A stretch of DNA of 64,000 nt from Bacteroidota bacterium (GCA_947504725.1 CANNHN010000003.1:152945-216944); one strand, 5' to 3'. Shown: positions 34,443 to 43,830, counted from the first letter of the stretch. A program made the numbers and translations. Notes: a model not told the origin generated them from the sequence alone.

Positions 34443-36791
34443 TTAGTGGGATTTAACAAGTTTGTAAGTAGCTGATTTTGAGCTCGAAATTAACATTATG
34501 GAATAAACTCCATTTGGAAGATTTTCTAAATTGCTCAATTCGATAGTTCCATTGGTGAATAAAGTTGTTTTTCTTATTTCTTGTCCAAGAAAATCATATA
34601 TAATTAGAACGTATTTTCCAGAAGAAATTCCTGTGATAATAGCTTTGTCGTTTGCTGGATTTGGATACAGAAAACTATTTGAATTTAGATTGTAATTATA
34701 AGTATTCGTTAGTATGGATGTGCTATCTATATGCCAAACAAACGCATCTACATCTGCACTTTTAATTGTTTGAAAAGCACCTGCTGTGACAGGGAAATCA
34801 GCACTGTAAGTGTTTCCTGAAATAGCGATTTTTTGTCCCTGTACTTCGCAAATATCATAGGCATAATCAGCACTATTACCTCCATTTAAATTTGATAGTT
34901 CAACAGTTCCAGTAGAATCAAAAGTCATATAAACGATATCTGATCCTCCATTGTTTATTGTATCAAATTTATTTCCGACAATTGGAAAATCGCTCGAGCT
35001 TGTTTCACCGCAAACAGTAATTTTTTGATTTGTATTTACAATCATTCCTCTTCCTGTATCCCAAGCTGAGCCTCCTGCATAAGTCAACCATCTTAAGTTT
35101 CCGGAAGCATTAAAACTGCCCACTGATAAATCTCGAACTCCATTCATGGTGGTTTGGAAAGCGCCTGCAGTAATCGGAAAGTCGTTGCTGGTGCTATACC
35201 CCGTGAAATAAATGTTGTTTGAATTGTCGCAAGCTAAACCATATATGTCTTCATTCCCAACGCCACCTAGGTATGTCGACCAGGTTTTGTTTCCTGTACT
35301 ATCATATTTTGCAACAAATGCATCGCTTCCTCCCATTAAAAAGTTTTGATATGAGGTAATATCCACAGGGAAATTTGTGCTATAAGTATCACCAGCAACA
35401 ATTACATTTCCTATGGAATCAAATTGGATGGCGTGAGCATCTTCACTGTTTAATCCTCCTAAATAAGTACTCCATATTCTGTTTCCAGTGCTATCAAATT
35501 TTGCTATAAAACTATCCAGTGCTCCACCAAATAGTGGTTGCCATGCACTTGCTGATACTGGAAAATCGTTACTGCTTGTAAACCCTCCAAGTGCAATGTT
35601 TCCTCTTTTATCCATATCCATGCTAATTGCAAAATCTCCTCCAGTTCCCCCAATAAATGTTCCCCATAAAAAAATTCCATTGGCATCAAATTGTGTGATA
35701 AAAGCATCTACAACACCTGAAAAAGTTGAACTAAATACTCCACTTGTACTAACAAATAAATCATTGCTGTAGGTGTAGCCTGATAATGTTGGCTTTCCAG
35801 ATGGGCTAACCTTTAATCGATACCCAAAATCGTTTTGACTTCCGCCATAATAGGTTGACCATATTCGTTGGCCTGTAGCGTTAAATTTGAAAATATAGGC
35901 ATCGTAGTTTGCATTTATACTTGGTTGAAATGATCCTGCTGTAGTTGGGAAATCTAAACTTGATGTGTATCCTGAAATGTAAATGTTGCCATTGTTGTCG
36001 CCACTAACTCCATAACATTCATCCGCATCTCCACCGCCAGCAAAGGATATCCAAGGGTCAATGACAATCGATTGACAGTTTTTTGGAACTGATGCAGTAT
36101 AAACGATTGTGTGTTCATTGATGGTGATGTTGCACTTATTTTCTTCGCGAATTATTTTTTTATTTTTTTTAACATCTGCATAAACCAATGGAAACTGTTC
36201 GGTTAATTCTCCTAATGGAGTTTCAATAATTAATAGTTCTTTGGAGTTTTTTTTGTCGAAACTTTTTCTTGCAGTTGTTCCAATTAATTCAAATGAAAAT
36301 TGTACTTCAGTAGTTAATGGATTTTCAAAAACGATATCGTATTTTAATCCTTTGTCAGGGTGGTTGTAAAACACAATGGATGTTGCATTTGAAATATTCT
36401 TGTAAATAATTCTATCGAATTGATTTGCCGAAAAATGTTTACCGTTTTTGTAAAAGTTTAATTTTTCTGATTGTTCTTTTCCTTTTTCAAGTATAATTTC
36501 CGATGAGCTATTGATTTTATAATCATATCGAAAAACATTTATTTTATTTTCGATTAACATATCATTGAACATTTTTTTGTCTGTTTTTTCAAATAAAACA
36601 AATGCAATTCTGTCTTTTAAGAAATAAGCTGTTCCACCATCAATGGAAGTGTAAAATAAAATTTGTTCACAAGATGGAAGTGCTTGGTTGATTTGCCCTT
36701 TATTCTCAATGATGCTGGAAGCAAATATTGGTAAAGAATGCAGAAAGGCTAAAAGAAAAAATATAATTTTTTGTGGAGTCTTTGAATTCAT
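34443..36791 (-). CDS. SBBP-repeat beta-propeller secreted protein with type A T9SS sorting domain
   Basis: This 782-residue protein has a signal peptide (residues about 1-25). Residues 25-240 are the N-terminal domain typical of SBBP-repeat proteins (starting IIENKGQINQALPSCEQILF). From about 250 come roughly eight SBBP repeats of the kind WSTYYGGSQNDFGYRLKVSP and WSTYLGGVGNEDIYGLACD, each with YxGG and DFP, which build a beta-propeller. The end, SFLYPNPANDKAIITGISSG to NGVYSIMLISS, is a type A sorting domain. It is probably exported and surface-attached; its binding target is unknown. It lies between two type B cargo genes on the same strand. Confidence 0.9.
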   Translation of the reverse strand: MNSKTPQKIIFFLLAFLHSLPIFASSIIENKGQINQALPSCEQILFYTSIDGGTAYFLKDRIAFVLFEKTDKKMFNDMLIENKINVFRYDYKINSSSEIILEKGKEQSEKLNFYKNGKHFSANQFDRIIYKNISNATSIVFYNHPDKGLKYDIVFENPLTTEVQFSFELIGTTARKSFDKKNSKELLIIETPLGELTEQFPLVYADVKKNKKIIREENKCNITINEHTIVYTASVPKNCQSIVIDPWISFAGGGDADECYGVSGDNNGNIYISGYTSSLDFPTTAGSFQPSINANYDAYIFKFNATGQRIWSTYYGGSQNDFGYRLKVSPSGKPTLSGYTYSNDLFVSTSGVFSSTFSGVVDAFITQFDANGIFLWGTFIGGTGGDFAISMDMDKRGNIALGGFTSSNDFPVSASAWQPLFGGALDSFIAKFDSTGNRIWSTYLGGLNSEDAHAIQFDSIGNVIVAGDTYSTNFPVDITSYQNFLMGGSDAFVAKYDSTGNKTWSTYLGGVGNEDIYGLACDNSNNIYFTGYSTSNDFPITAGAFQTTMNGVRDLSVGSFNASGNLRWLTYAGGSAWDTGRGMIVNTNQKITVCGETSSSDFPIVGNKFDTINNGGSDIVYMTFDSTGTVELSNLNGGNSADYAYDICEVQGQKIAISGNTYSADFPVTAGAFQTIKSADVDAFVWHIDSTSILTNTYNYNLNSNSFLYPNPANDKAIITGISSGKYVLIIYDFLGQEIRKTTLFTNGTIELSNLENLPNGVYSIMLISSSKSATYKLVKSH

Positions 36792-36821
36792 CTTTCTTTA
36801 TTACGTTCTAAAAGTAATGAA

Positions 36822-36851
36822 AAATCCGCTCCGAATTTTCGAAGCGGATTT
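36822..36851 (-). terminator. terminator of the 1590-residue cargo gene
   Basis: AAATCCGCT (36822-36830) and AGCGGATTT (36843-36851) enclose a further CGAA/TTCG stem. It lies 21 bases past the stop at 36873. Confidence 0.85.
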
Positions 36852-36872
36852 CTATTGTTTTAGAACAAATTG

Positions 36873-39800
36873 TTATTTAACAATCGTTACTGTTCCTGTG
36901 TATTTGTGCTTTTTGTCTTTGTGGTCTGTGATTTTAACTGAATATACATATACATCTTGTTGCGCTACATCTTTTCCGTGATTTGCAATTCCATCCCAAT
37001 GTTTGTTGATATCATCAGTAAAGAAAATCATATTTCCCCAACGATCGAAAATCATCATTTCAAACTTTTTGATGTTATCACCTTTTCCATAGAACTCATC
37101 ATTAATTCCGTCAGCATTTGGTGAAAATGCATTCGGGATAAAGAATGTAAATTCTGGTTCGATTACAATACATACTTGTGTGTTGTCTGTACATCCAAAG
37201 TTACTAGTCACAGTAAGTGAAGCACAATATGTACCTGCTTCTGTAAATATATGAGAAGGATTTTGTAATGTACTAGCGTTGTCTGTTAAAGAAGAAAAAG
37301 AATCTCCAAAACTCCAATCCCAGTTGGTAATACTACCAGTGGAAATACTAGAGTTATCGGTATACTGTACTTCTGGATTAATGATGCTGGTAGATAATGG
37401 AGCAGTAAAATCTGCAACAGGATTTGGATGTACAGTAACATAACCAACAACAGTAGAAGTAGAAGAACATCCTCCTAAAGTAGAAGTAGTAGTTAATGTA
37501 ACATTATAACTTCCAGCAATTGCATAGCAATTAGTAGGAGTAGCTGTAGTAGCGGTATTTCCATCTCCGAAGCTCCAAGCCCAAGTAGCGATAGCGCCAC
37601 CAGCAACAGTAGAATTATCAGTAAAGTTTACACACAAAGGTGCACAGCCCGATGTGATAGGAGCGCTAAATGCAACCACTGGTAAAGGTAAAACGGTAAT
37701 AGTAACAGTAGAAGTCGCAGTAGGCGAACATCCATCACTAGCAGTAACCGTATAAGTAGTAGTAGCAGCAGGAGAAACCGAAACCGGTGTTCCAGCAGCG
37801 GTACCAGCAGGTAGCCATGTGTAGGTATATGGTCCTCCAGATCCTAATGATGCTAAAGCAGAAATATTAGCAGAAGCACCTGGGCAAATAGAAGCAGTAC
37901 CACTAGCCAACACCGTAAGTGGAGGATTCACAGTAACGGTAACAGTAACTGGTGCAGCAGGACAACCATTTGCATCAGTAGCATTTACAGTATAAGTAGT
38001 AGTTCCAACAGGCGTTACAATTACAGTTGATGTAGTTCCTGTTCCTGCAGGGAACCAAACATAACTATATGTTCCTAGATTTCCACCCGAAGCAGAAGCA
38101 GTAAGAGTAGTAGTTCCACCAAAACAAATCGTAGCAGATGCAATTGGCGCAGTCACCACTAAAGTAGGTTCAGTAATAGTAGCGGTAATAGTAGCAGTAC
38201 ACGCATTTGCATCTGTAATTGTACAAGTATAAGTACCAGCACATAATCCAGTAGCAGTAGCAGTTGCTTGAGCAGGAACCGTATTCCAAGAATATGAATA
38301 TCCAGCTCCAATTGTACCACCCGCTCCAGCAGCAGTAGCAGTACCATCACATACCCCATTACAAGAAGTAGGAGTAGTAGCAGTAATACTAGCGGTTAAT
38401 AAAGTAGGTTCAATCACAGTAGCCGTTCCTGAAGTAGTACAACCCCAAGCATCGGTAACAGTAACAGTATAGGTTCCAATACATAACGGACTGCAAGAAG
38501 CAGCAGCACAGCCCGAAGACCAAGCATAGGTATAAGCTGGTGTTCCACCAGCAGGAATAACAATTGTTTGTCCGTTACAAGCACCATTACAAGTCACATC
38601 AATACCAGCTAATGCTAATGTAATTTGAGGATCAGCATAAAGGGTAACAGAACCTGTACCTGTACATCCACTCGCATCAGTAACAAGAACAGAATACAAT
38701 GTAGTAGCAGCAGGAGATGCAGTAGGAGTAGCCGTGGTAGCCCCAACAAGTGTCGCTGCCGGAGTCCAGTTGTATGTATATCCAGCACCAGTAGGTGTAA
38801 CACCAAGTACAGCGCTACCTCCAAAACAAATGGTGTCATTTAATCCTGCATTAACAATTAGTCCTGGATTAACAGTAACCGTAGCAATTGCAGTAGAAGA
38901 ACAACCAAGAGAAGTTCCTGTAACCGTATACGTAGTAGTAACAGCAGGAGTAGCGTCCGCTGTGTTCACTCCAGTAGAAGTAGCACCAGCGCTCCATACA
39001 TAAGTAGTAGCACCACCAGCAATTAAGTTAGCGGTAAATGTTGGACAAATAGAAGGCGAATTAACGGTAGTAACTGGAATAGGATTAACAGTGATTGTAG
39101 CAACAGCAGATGAAGTACAACCAAGAGAAGTTCCTGTAACAGTATACGATGTAGTTGTTGAAGGAGCATCCGTAATTGGATTAGTAACAGCACCTGTTGA
39201 CCAAGCATATGTTGTAGCACCAGCAGCTGTTAATGTTGCAGTAACTCCATCACAAATTGTTAGTGAGTTAACAGTTGTTACTGGTAATGGATTAACGGTT
39301 ACCGTTGCGATGGCGGTGCCTGTACAACCAGCCGTTGTGCCAGTAACCGTGTAAGAAGTTGTAGTAGCAGGAGTTATGTTAATTGGATTTGTAACAGCAC
39401 CTGTTGACCAAGAATAAGTTGTTCCACCTGTTCCTGTTAGGGTTGCTGTAGCACCTGCACAAATAGTAGGTGAATTTACAGAAACAACCATTCCAGAAGC
39501 AATTGTAACAGTTGCAACAGCTGAAGATGTGCATGTTAATGATGTTCCAGTAACGGTATAAGAAGTAGTAGTAGCTGGAGTAACATTAATTGGATTGGTA
39601 ACTGCACCGGTTGACCAAGCATAAGTCGTAGCACCTGCACCAGTTAATGTTGCAGTTCCACCTGGACAAATTGTTGGTGAATTAACTGTAGTAACAGGGA
39701 TAGGATTTACAGTGATTGTAGCGACCGCAGAAGAAGTACAACCAAGAGAAGTTCCAGTAACGGTATACGATGTAGTTGTTGAAGGAGCATCCGTAATTGG

Positions 39801-41645
39801 ATTTGTTGTAGCGCCCGTTGACCAAGCATATGTTGCAGCACCAGCAGCAGTTAAGGTCGCAGTAGCACCAACACAAATGGTTGGAGAATTTACTGTTGTA
39901 GTTGGTAAAGGATTAACTGTTATAGTAGTCGTTGCAGTTCCAGTACAACCACCCACAGCAGTTCCAGTTACAGTATAAGATGTTGTAGTTCCGGGCGTAA
40001 CGTTTAATGGATTAACAGTAGAGCCAGTATTCCAAAGATATGTACTTGCACCCGTTGCCGTAAGTGTTGCAGTGCCTCCATTACAAATCGTTGGTGTGTT
40101 AACGGCAATGGCTACGCTAGCTCCAATGGTAACTGTAGCAATAGCAGTAGACGTACAGCCTCCAAAAGCAGTTCCCGTAACAGTATACGAAGTTGCAGTA
40201 GCAGGAGTAACAGTTATTGGGTTGGTAGTTGCACCCGTTGACCAAGTATATGTCGTAGCACCTGCTCCAGTTAATGTTGCAGTTCCGCCTGGACAAATTG
40301 AAGGTGAATTTACGGTTGTTATAGGAAGAGGATTTACAGTTATAGTATAAGTACTTGTTGGGCCAACACAACCAGCCGCAGAAGTAGGAGTGATTGTAAT
40401 TGTCCCCATTATTGGAGCTCCACCAGCATTGGTTGCGGTAAATGCGAGAACGCTACTAGTTCCACTAGCAACTAAACCAATTGCAGGATTTGAATTTGTC
40501 CAAGTAAATGTTACACCTGCAGGAGTACCTGCAAGAGTATTAAGAGGTACAGCTGCTCCAGCACAATATGTTTGATTTGCCTCAGGAGTTACAGTAGGCA
40601 AAGGGTTTACAGTAACAGTTGCTATAGCTGTTCCGGTGCAAGCTGCAGTTGTTGCAGTAACAGTATAAGAAGTTGTAGTTGCAGGAGAAACAATGATAGG
40701 ATTTGTAGTTGCACCATTTGACCAAGCGTAAGTTGTACCACCAGTTGCAGTTAAAGTAGCTGTTGCTCCTGCACAAATCGTAGGAGAATTTACAGTAGGA
40801 GCAAGGGCTCCTGATGTATATGTAATTGTTACAGAACCTGGTCCTGTATTATTTCCGACAGTACATCCGCCACCGGGAGGAATTAAGCTAGAGCCACCGC
40901 CACCGCCACCGCCACCTAGCGGTGAAGATCCAAAACAATCGCTTCCACCACCGCCACCGCCATAGTAGCCACCGCCACCACCGCCACCGGGTCCAAGGTT
41001 AAAACAAGGATCTGGTCCACCAGCTCCACCGGTACCTAAAGTGCCTGCTGTTCCTGCTGTTCCACTTGCAATCCAAGGAGGACCAGCGGTTCCGCCTCCA
41101 GCCGCAGTGCCACCACCACCACCCAAACCAAAAGAGGCAATGCCAGCTGTTCCTGCAGGACATCCACCGGCACCACCGGCACCATTAGCATCCCCACCAC
41201 CAATTCCACCGCCACCACCAGCAACAATAAATCTATTTCCAAGTCCATAAGGTGCAATTCGAATATCAGATGCGCCACCGCCACCACAGGATGCGTTTGA
41301 AGCTGCACCGCCAGCAGTCGATCCTGCGCCACCACCGCCAAATGCAGTGCCGGGACATGGCCCAACACAGCCCACATTGATTTGTAATACTTGTCCAGGA
41401 GTTACTGCAATTGTAGCTGTAACTGTAGCGCCTAAACCACCGGTTCCACCTGCAGAAGCGCCTCCACCTTGAGCTCCTTCTAAAATAACATTTATAGATG
41501 TAACACAAGGAGGAACAGTCCAATTTACTGGTGCTCCAGTACAACCAAATGCTACAGTGGTTTGCGAAAAACTATTTGTTGATGCGAATACTGTAATCGT
41601 TATAATTAACAGGCTATGCAAAAGGGTTTTGAGAGTAGTATTCAT
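36873..41645 (-). CDS. giant secreted protein: glycine-rich domain, tandem Ig-like repeats, PKD, type B T9SS C-terminus
   Basis: This 1590-residue protein has a signal peptide (first about 27 residues, ending SFSQ). Residues about 30-280 form a glycine-rich ALK-like domain with GASDIRIAPYGLGNRFIVAG, like the one in the gene at 22702. Next are about eight Ig-like repeats of 66-70 residues, each with a VNSPTIC-type start, an AWSTGA core and a TSYTVTGT end, interrupted once by a different 90-residue module (ANQTYCAGAAVPLNTLAGTP). SprB-like cysteine modules, two PKD domains (WAWSFGDGNTATTA, WDWSFGDSFSSLTD) and the CHU_C end (AFSPNADGINDEF to GTVTIVK) complete it. It is a likely cell-surface adhesin exported by T9SS. 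Confidence 0.93.
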   Translation of the reverse strand: MNTTLKTLLHSLLIITITVFASTNSFSQTTVAFGCTGAPVNWTVPPCVTSINVILEGAQGGGASAGGTGGLGATVTATIAVTPGQVLQINVGCVGPCPGTAFGGGGAGSTAGGAASNASCGGGGASDIRIAPYGLGNRFIVAGGGGGIGGGDANGAGGAGGCPAGTAGIASFGLGGGGGTAAGGGTAGPPWIASGTAGTAGTLGTGGAGGPDPCFNLGPGGGGGGGYYGGGGGGSDCFGSSPLGGGGGGGGSSLIPPGGGCTVGNNTGPGSVTITYTSGALAPTVNSPTICAGATATLTATGGTTYAWSNGATTNPIIVSPATTTSYTVTATTAACTGTAIATVTVNPLPTVTPEANQTYCAGAAVPLNTLAGTPAGVTFTWTNSNPAIGLVASGTSSVLAFTATNAGGAPIMGTITITPTSAAGCVGPTSTYTITVNPLPITTVNSPSICPGGTATLTGAGATTYTWSTGATTNPITVTPATATSYTVTGTAFGGCTSTAIATVTIGASVAIAVNTPTICNGGTATLTATGASTYLWNTGSTVNPLNVTPGTTTSYTVTGTAVGGCTGTATTTITVNPLPTTTVNSPTICVGATATLTAAGAATYAWSTGATTNPITDAPSTTTSYTVTGTSLGCTSSAVATITVNPIPVTTVNSPTICPGGTATLTGAGATTYAWSTGAVTNPINVTPATTTSYTVTGTSLTCTSSAVATVTIASGMVVSVNSPTICAGATATLTGTGGTTYSWSTGAVTNPINITPATTTSYTVTGTTAGCTGTAIATVTVNPLPVTTVNSLTICDGVTATLTAAGATTYAWSTGAVTNPITDAPSTTTSYTVTGTSLGCTSSAVATITVNPIPVTTVNSPSICPTFTANLIAGGATTYVWSAGATSTGVNTADATPAVTTTYTVTGTSLGCSSTAIATVTVNPGLIVNAGLNDTICFGGSAVLGVTPTGAGYTYNWTPAATLVGATTATPTASPAATTLYSVLVTDASGCTGTGSVTLYADPQITLALAGIDVTCNGACNGQTIVIPAGGTPAYTYAWSSGCAAASCSPLCIGTYTVTVTDAWGCTTSGTATVIEPTLLTASITATTPTSCNGVCDGTATAAGAGGTIGAGYSYSWNTVPAQATATATGLCAGTYTCTITDANACTATITATITEPTLVVTAPIASATICFGGTTTLTASASGGNLGTYSYVWFPAGTGTTSTVIVTPVGTTTYTVNATDANGCPAAPVTVTVTVNPPLTVLASGTASICPGASANISALASLGSGGPYTYTWLPAGTAAGTPVSVSPAATTTYTVTASDGCSPTATSTVTITVLPLPVVAFSAPITSGCAPLCVNFTDNSTVAGGAIATWAWSFGDGNTATTATPTNCYAIAGSYNVTLTTTSTLGGCSSTSTVVGYVTVHPNPVADFTAPLSTSIINPEVQYTDNSSISTGSITNWDWSFGDSFSSLTDNASTLQNPSHIFTEAGTYCASLTVTSNFGCTDNTQVCIVIEPEFTFFIPNAFSPNADGINDEFYGKGDNIKKFEMMIFDRWGNMIFFTDDINKHWDGIANHGKDVAQQDVYVYSVKITDHKDKKHKYTGTVTIVK
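38870..40800 (-). repeat. tandem Ig-like repeat array in the 1590-residue gene
   Basis: Units of about 200 bases recur, each recognisable by the minus-strand coding of a VNSPTIC-like start and a VTVNP-like end. I count eight, interrupted by a different module at about 40330-40600. Some neighbouring units are nearly the same at DNA level. The boundaries are approximate. Confidence 0.8.
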
Positions 41646-41765
41646 ATTTTGTTTAGTTATAGAGTATCATCAATAGCTGAATAAAAAAAGCTAGGTATAT
41701 ATAGGATGCTTAATAACAACAAATGGTTGCATAACAATTAATCTAATGTTAAGAAAAAAGTAGAA

Positions 41766-43514
41766 CTAAAATTCGAGGTCTAAATCGAACTTTTGACGAA
41801 AAGTATTGATTGTAGGATTTTTTTCTAAAAGCCTTTTGTAGCGGTCGGTTGCGGTATATAAATTGGTTTTATCTTCAAGCGTATTTATCACCAAATGAAG
41901 TTGAACAGAATAGTTGTTTAATTCTTTTCTTAAAATTCCTAAAAACACCAATTTGTCTTCATTAATCGATTCCTCAACGGATTTGTTTGTGATGGTAAAT
42001 TCAATATTAAAATCCTCTTTTAAAATAGGTTTCTTATTGAGTAAGTTAGTCGCTAAATTGGTTTTTCCTTTTTCTTTTAAACTATTCGCATATTTCTCCC
42101 AAACAGTTTCTAATTGTTGCTGCGTGAAATTACTTTTCGGTTGAGCATTAATTTGTTCCAATGTTTCAACATTTTTATCCGATTTCTTTTCGTTGTTTAA
42201 ATGCTGATTGATAGATGGAGTAGCCGTTTTTATAAGTGGCTTTTTAACAAGAGTGCCTGCTTCCGCAACTGGTGCTGCTTTTTGTGGTGGAACTGATGAT
42301 TGAATAGGTTCTCCTTTTGGTTTTTCTGTGACTGCTGAAACAGTTGGCTTTGCAGTAGTTTTGGGAGAAGATGTCTTACTTACGAGGAGTATGTCATTTT
42401 TTTTTTCGGCCTCTAGTCCAATCGAACTGAGCGAGCAAAGCTGCATTAACGCTAACTCTACCTGGAGTCGTTGATTTTTACTGGCTTTATAATTGATGTC
42501 GGTCTTGTTTAATATTGTTAGGCCTCTCACCAATAACGGCAATGTACATTTTGTAGATTGCTCTTTGTATTTATCGCGAATGTTTGTTCCTACTTCTAAA
42601 AGTTGTAACGTTTCTGGATCTTTTCCAACTAATAAGTTTCGATAATGATCACCCATTCCAGCAATGAAATTATGACCATCAAATCCGTTGTTTAAAATTT
42701 CATTAAAAGTCAATAATGCACTAGAAATATTTTCAGTTAAAATTGCATCAGTAACTTTAAAATAATAATCGTAATCTAAAATATTTAAGTTGTCGATAAC
42801 CGCTTTGTAGGTAACATTATTTCCAGCAAAACTTACTATTTGGTCAAAAATGGAACAAGCGTCACGCAAGGCTCCATCAGCCTTTTGGGCAATGATGTGC
42901 AAAGCATCTTTTTCTGCAGTGATGTTTTCATTTCCTGCAATGTAAGCTAAATGATTTGCAATATCTTCAATCTGAATTCTATTGAAATCGAAAATCTGAC
43001 AACGTGATAAAATAGTTGGAATTATTTTATGTTTTTCTGTTGTTGCTAAAATAAAAATTGCATGTTTTGGTGGCTCTTCTAATGTCTTTAAAAAAGCATT
43101 AAAAGCGGCAGACGAAAGCATATGAACCTCATCAATAATATAAACTTTATGAGTGCCTAATTGAGGAGCAAAACGCACTTGATCTACTAAGTTACGAATG
43201 TCATCCACCGAATTATTTGAAGCAGCATCTAATTCGAAAACATTCAAAGAAGCTCCGCTGTTGAACGATTCGCATGAATCACATTTATCACATGCTTCAA
43301 TTTCTGAAGTGCGATTGGTGCAATTAATTGTTTTAGCTAAAATTCGTGCACAAGTTGTTTTTCCTACTCCTCGTGGACCACAGAACAAAAACGCATGAGC
43401 AAGATGCTCCGTTTTGATGGCATTTTTTAGTGTATTGGTAATATGCGCTTGACCTACAACGGTATTAAACGTTGCTGGACGATACTTACGAGCGGATACA
43501 ATAAAATTTTCCAT
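41766..43514 (-). CDS. dnaX: DNA polymerase III subunits gamma and tau
   Basis: This protein of about 582 residues starts at the ATG at 43514 (MENFIVSARKYRPATF); a GTG four codons upstream is less likely. It has Walker A GPRGVGKT (46-53), zinc cysteines C65, C75, C78 and C81 (EACDKCDSCESF), DEVHMLS, and the SRC sensor motif near 170. Domain III ends near residue 365. Beyond it are a Pro/Lys/Thr-rich linker and a tau-specific C-terminal domain (ETVWEKYANSLKEKG...). It is the clamp-loader motor of the replicase, contacting DnaB and the core polymerase through tau. A homopolymer at codons 370-373 could yield a shortened gamma form; see the separate entry. Confidence 0.95.
   Translation of the reverse strand: MENFIVSARKYRPATFNTVVGQAHITNTLKNAIKTEHLAHAFLFCGPRGVGKTTCARILAKTINCTNRTSEIEACDKCDSCESFNSGASLNVFELDAASNNSVDDIRNLVDQVRFAPQLGTHKVYIIDEVHMLSSAAFNAFLKTLEEPPKHAIFILATTEKHKIIPTILSRCQIFDFNRIQIEDIANHLAYIAGNENITAEKDALHIIAQKADGALRDACSIFDQIVSFAGNNVTYKAVIDNLNILDYDYYFKVTDAILTENISSALLTFNEILNNGFDGHNFIAGMGDHYRNLLVGKDPETLQLLEVGTNIRDKYKEQSTKCTLPLLVRGLTILNKTDINYKASKNQRLQVELALMQLCSLSSIGLEAEKKNDILLVSKTSSPKTTAKPTVSAVTEKPKGEPIQSSVPPQKAAPVAEAGTLVKKPLIKTATPSINQHLNNEKKSDKNVETLEQINAQPKSNFTQQQLETVWEKYANSLKEKGKTNLATNLLNKKPILKEDFNIEFTITNKSVEESINEDKLVFLGILRKELNNYSVQLHLVINTLEDKTNLYTATDRYKRLLEKNPTINTFRQKFDLDLEF
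42393..42407 (-). promoter_or_regulatory. possible programmed frameshift or slippage site in dnaX
   Basis: The minus strand reads GCC GAA AAA AAA AAT GAC. The ten-base A run contains the heptamer A AAA AAA in the right phase. A shift to -1, or one extra A in the mRNA, gives GAA AAA AAA AAA TGA, which adds one lysine and then stops. The resulting product of about 373 residues would end just after clamp-loader domain III, as gamma does. A9 runs also occur in other genes of this window (for example at 60603), so the run alone is not proof. Confidence 0.5.
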
Positions 43515-43591
43515 AATTAATATCACAAAACTAAGTATTAAAATGAGATTTTTGTAAAATGTGCAAAAGTCGATTTTTGGTTGATAATTAG

Positions 43592-43730
43592 TTCAAAGTT
43601 CAAGGTTGTAAAGTCCAAAGTTTTTAAAAATAGATATTTTTGGTGTTTTAGTCACTCAAAATAGTTGTGTATTGCCCTCTTGTTTAGTGATTTAGCTAAC
43701 TTTTAACTTTGAACTTTCCAACCTTGAACT
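43592..43730. repeat. imperfect inverted repeat of a GTTCAAAGTT-type element in the dnaX-rpsF gap
   Basis: AGTTCAAGGTTGTAAAGTCC (from about 43599) and the reverse complement of about 43701-43730 agree at most positions, with a 70-base AT-rich spacer. Related short pieces lie at 51918-52008 and 59027-59046. The whole 316-base gap between the dnaX and rpsF starts (43515-43830) holds only this repeat and the rpsF promoter and leader; I see no gene in it. Confidence 0.7.
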
Positions 43731-43745
43731 ATTTTGACCTTATTT

Positions 43746-43776
43746 TTTGTCAAAAGGTCAAAATTTGCTATCTTTG
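43746..43776 (+). promoter_or_regulatory. promoter of the rpsF-rpsR-rplI operon
   Basis: TTTG (43746-43749), exactly 19 bases, then TATCTTTG (43769-43776): a textbook Bacteroidota promoter. The upstream half lies inside an inverted repeat, TTTTGACCTT (43732-43741) with AAGGTCAAAA (43754-43763). The leader contains a small hairpin at 43778-43798. Confidence 0.85.
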
Positions 43777-43830
43777 CGTCCCTTTTAGAAAAAAGGACAA
43801 ATAATTATTAACCAATTAAATTACAAAACA

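Noticed and set aside
41036-41377. 113-residue Leu/Val-rich frame and other alternative frames inside the 1590-residue gene
   Set aside because: These are shadows of low-complexity Gly/Thr coding sequence with no start context or independent motif.
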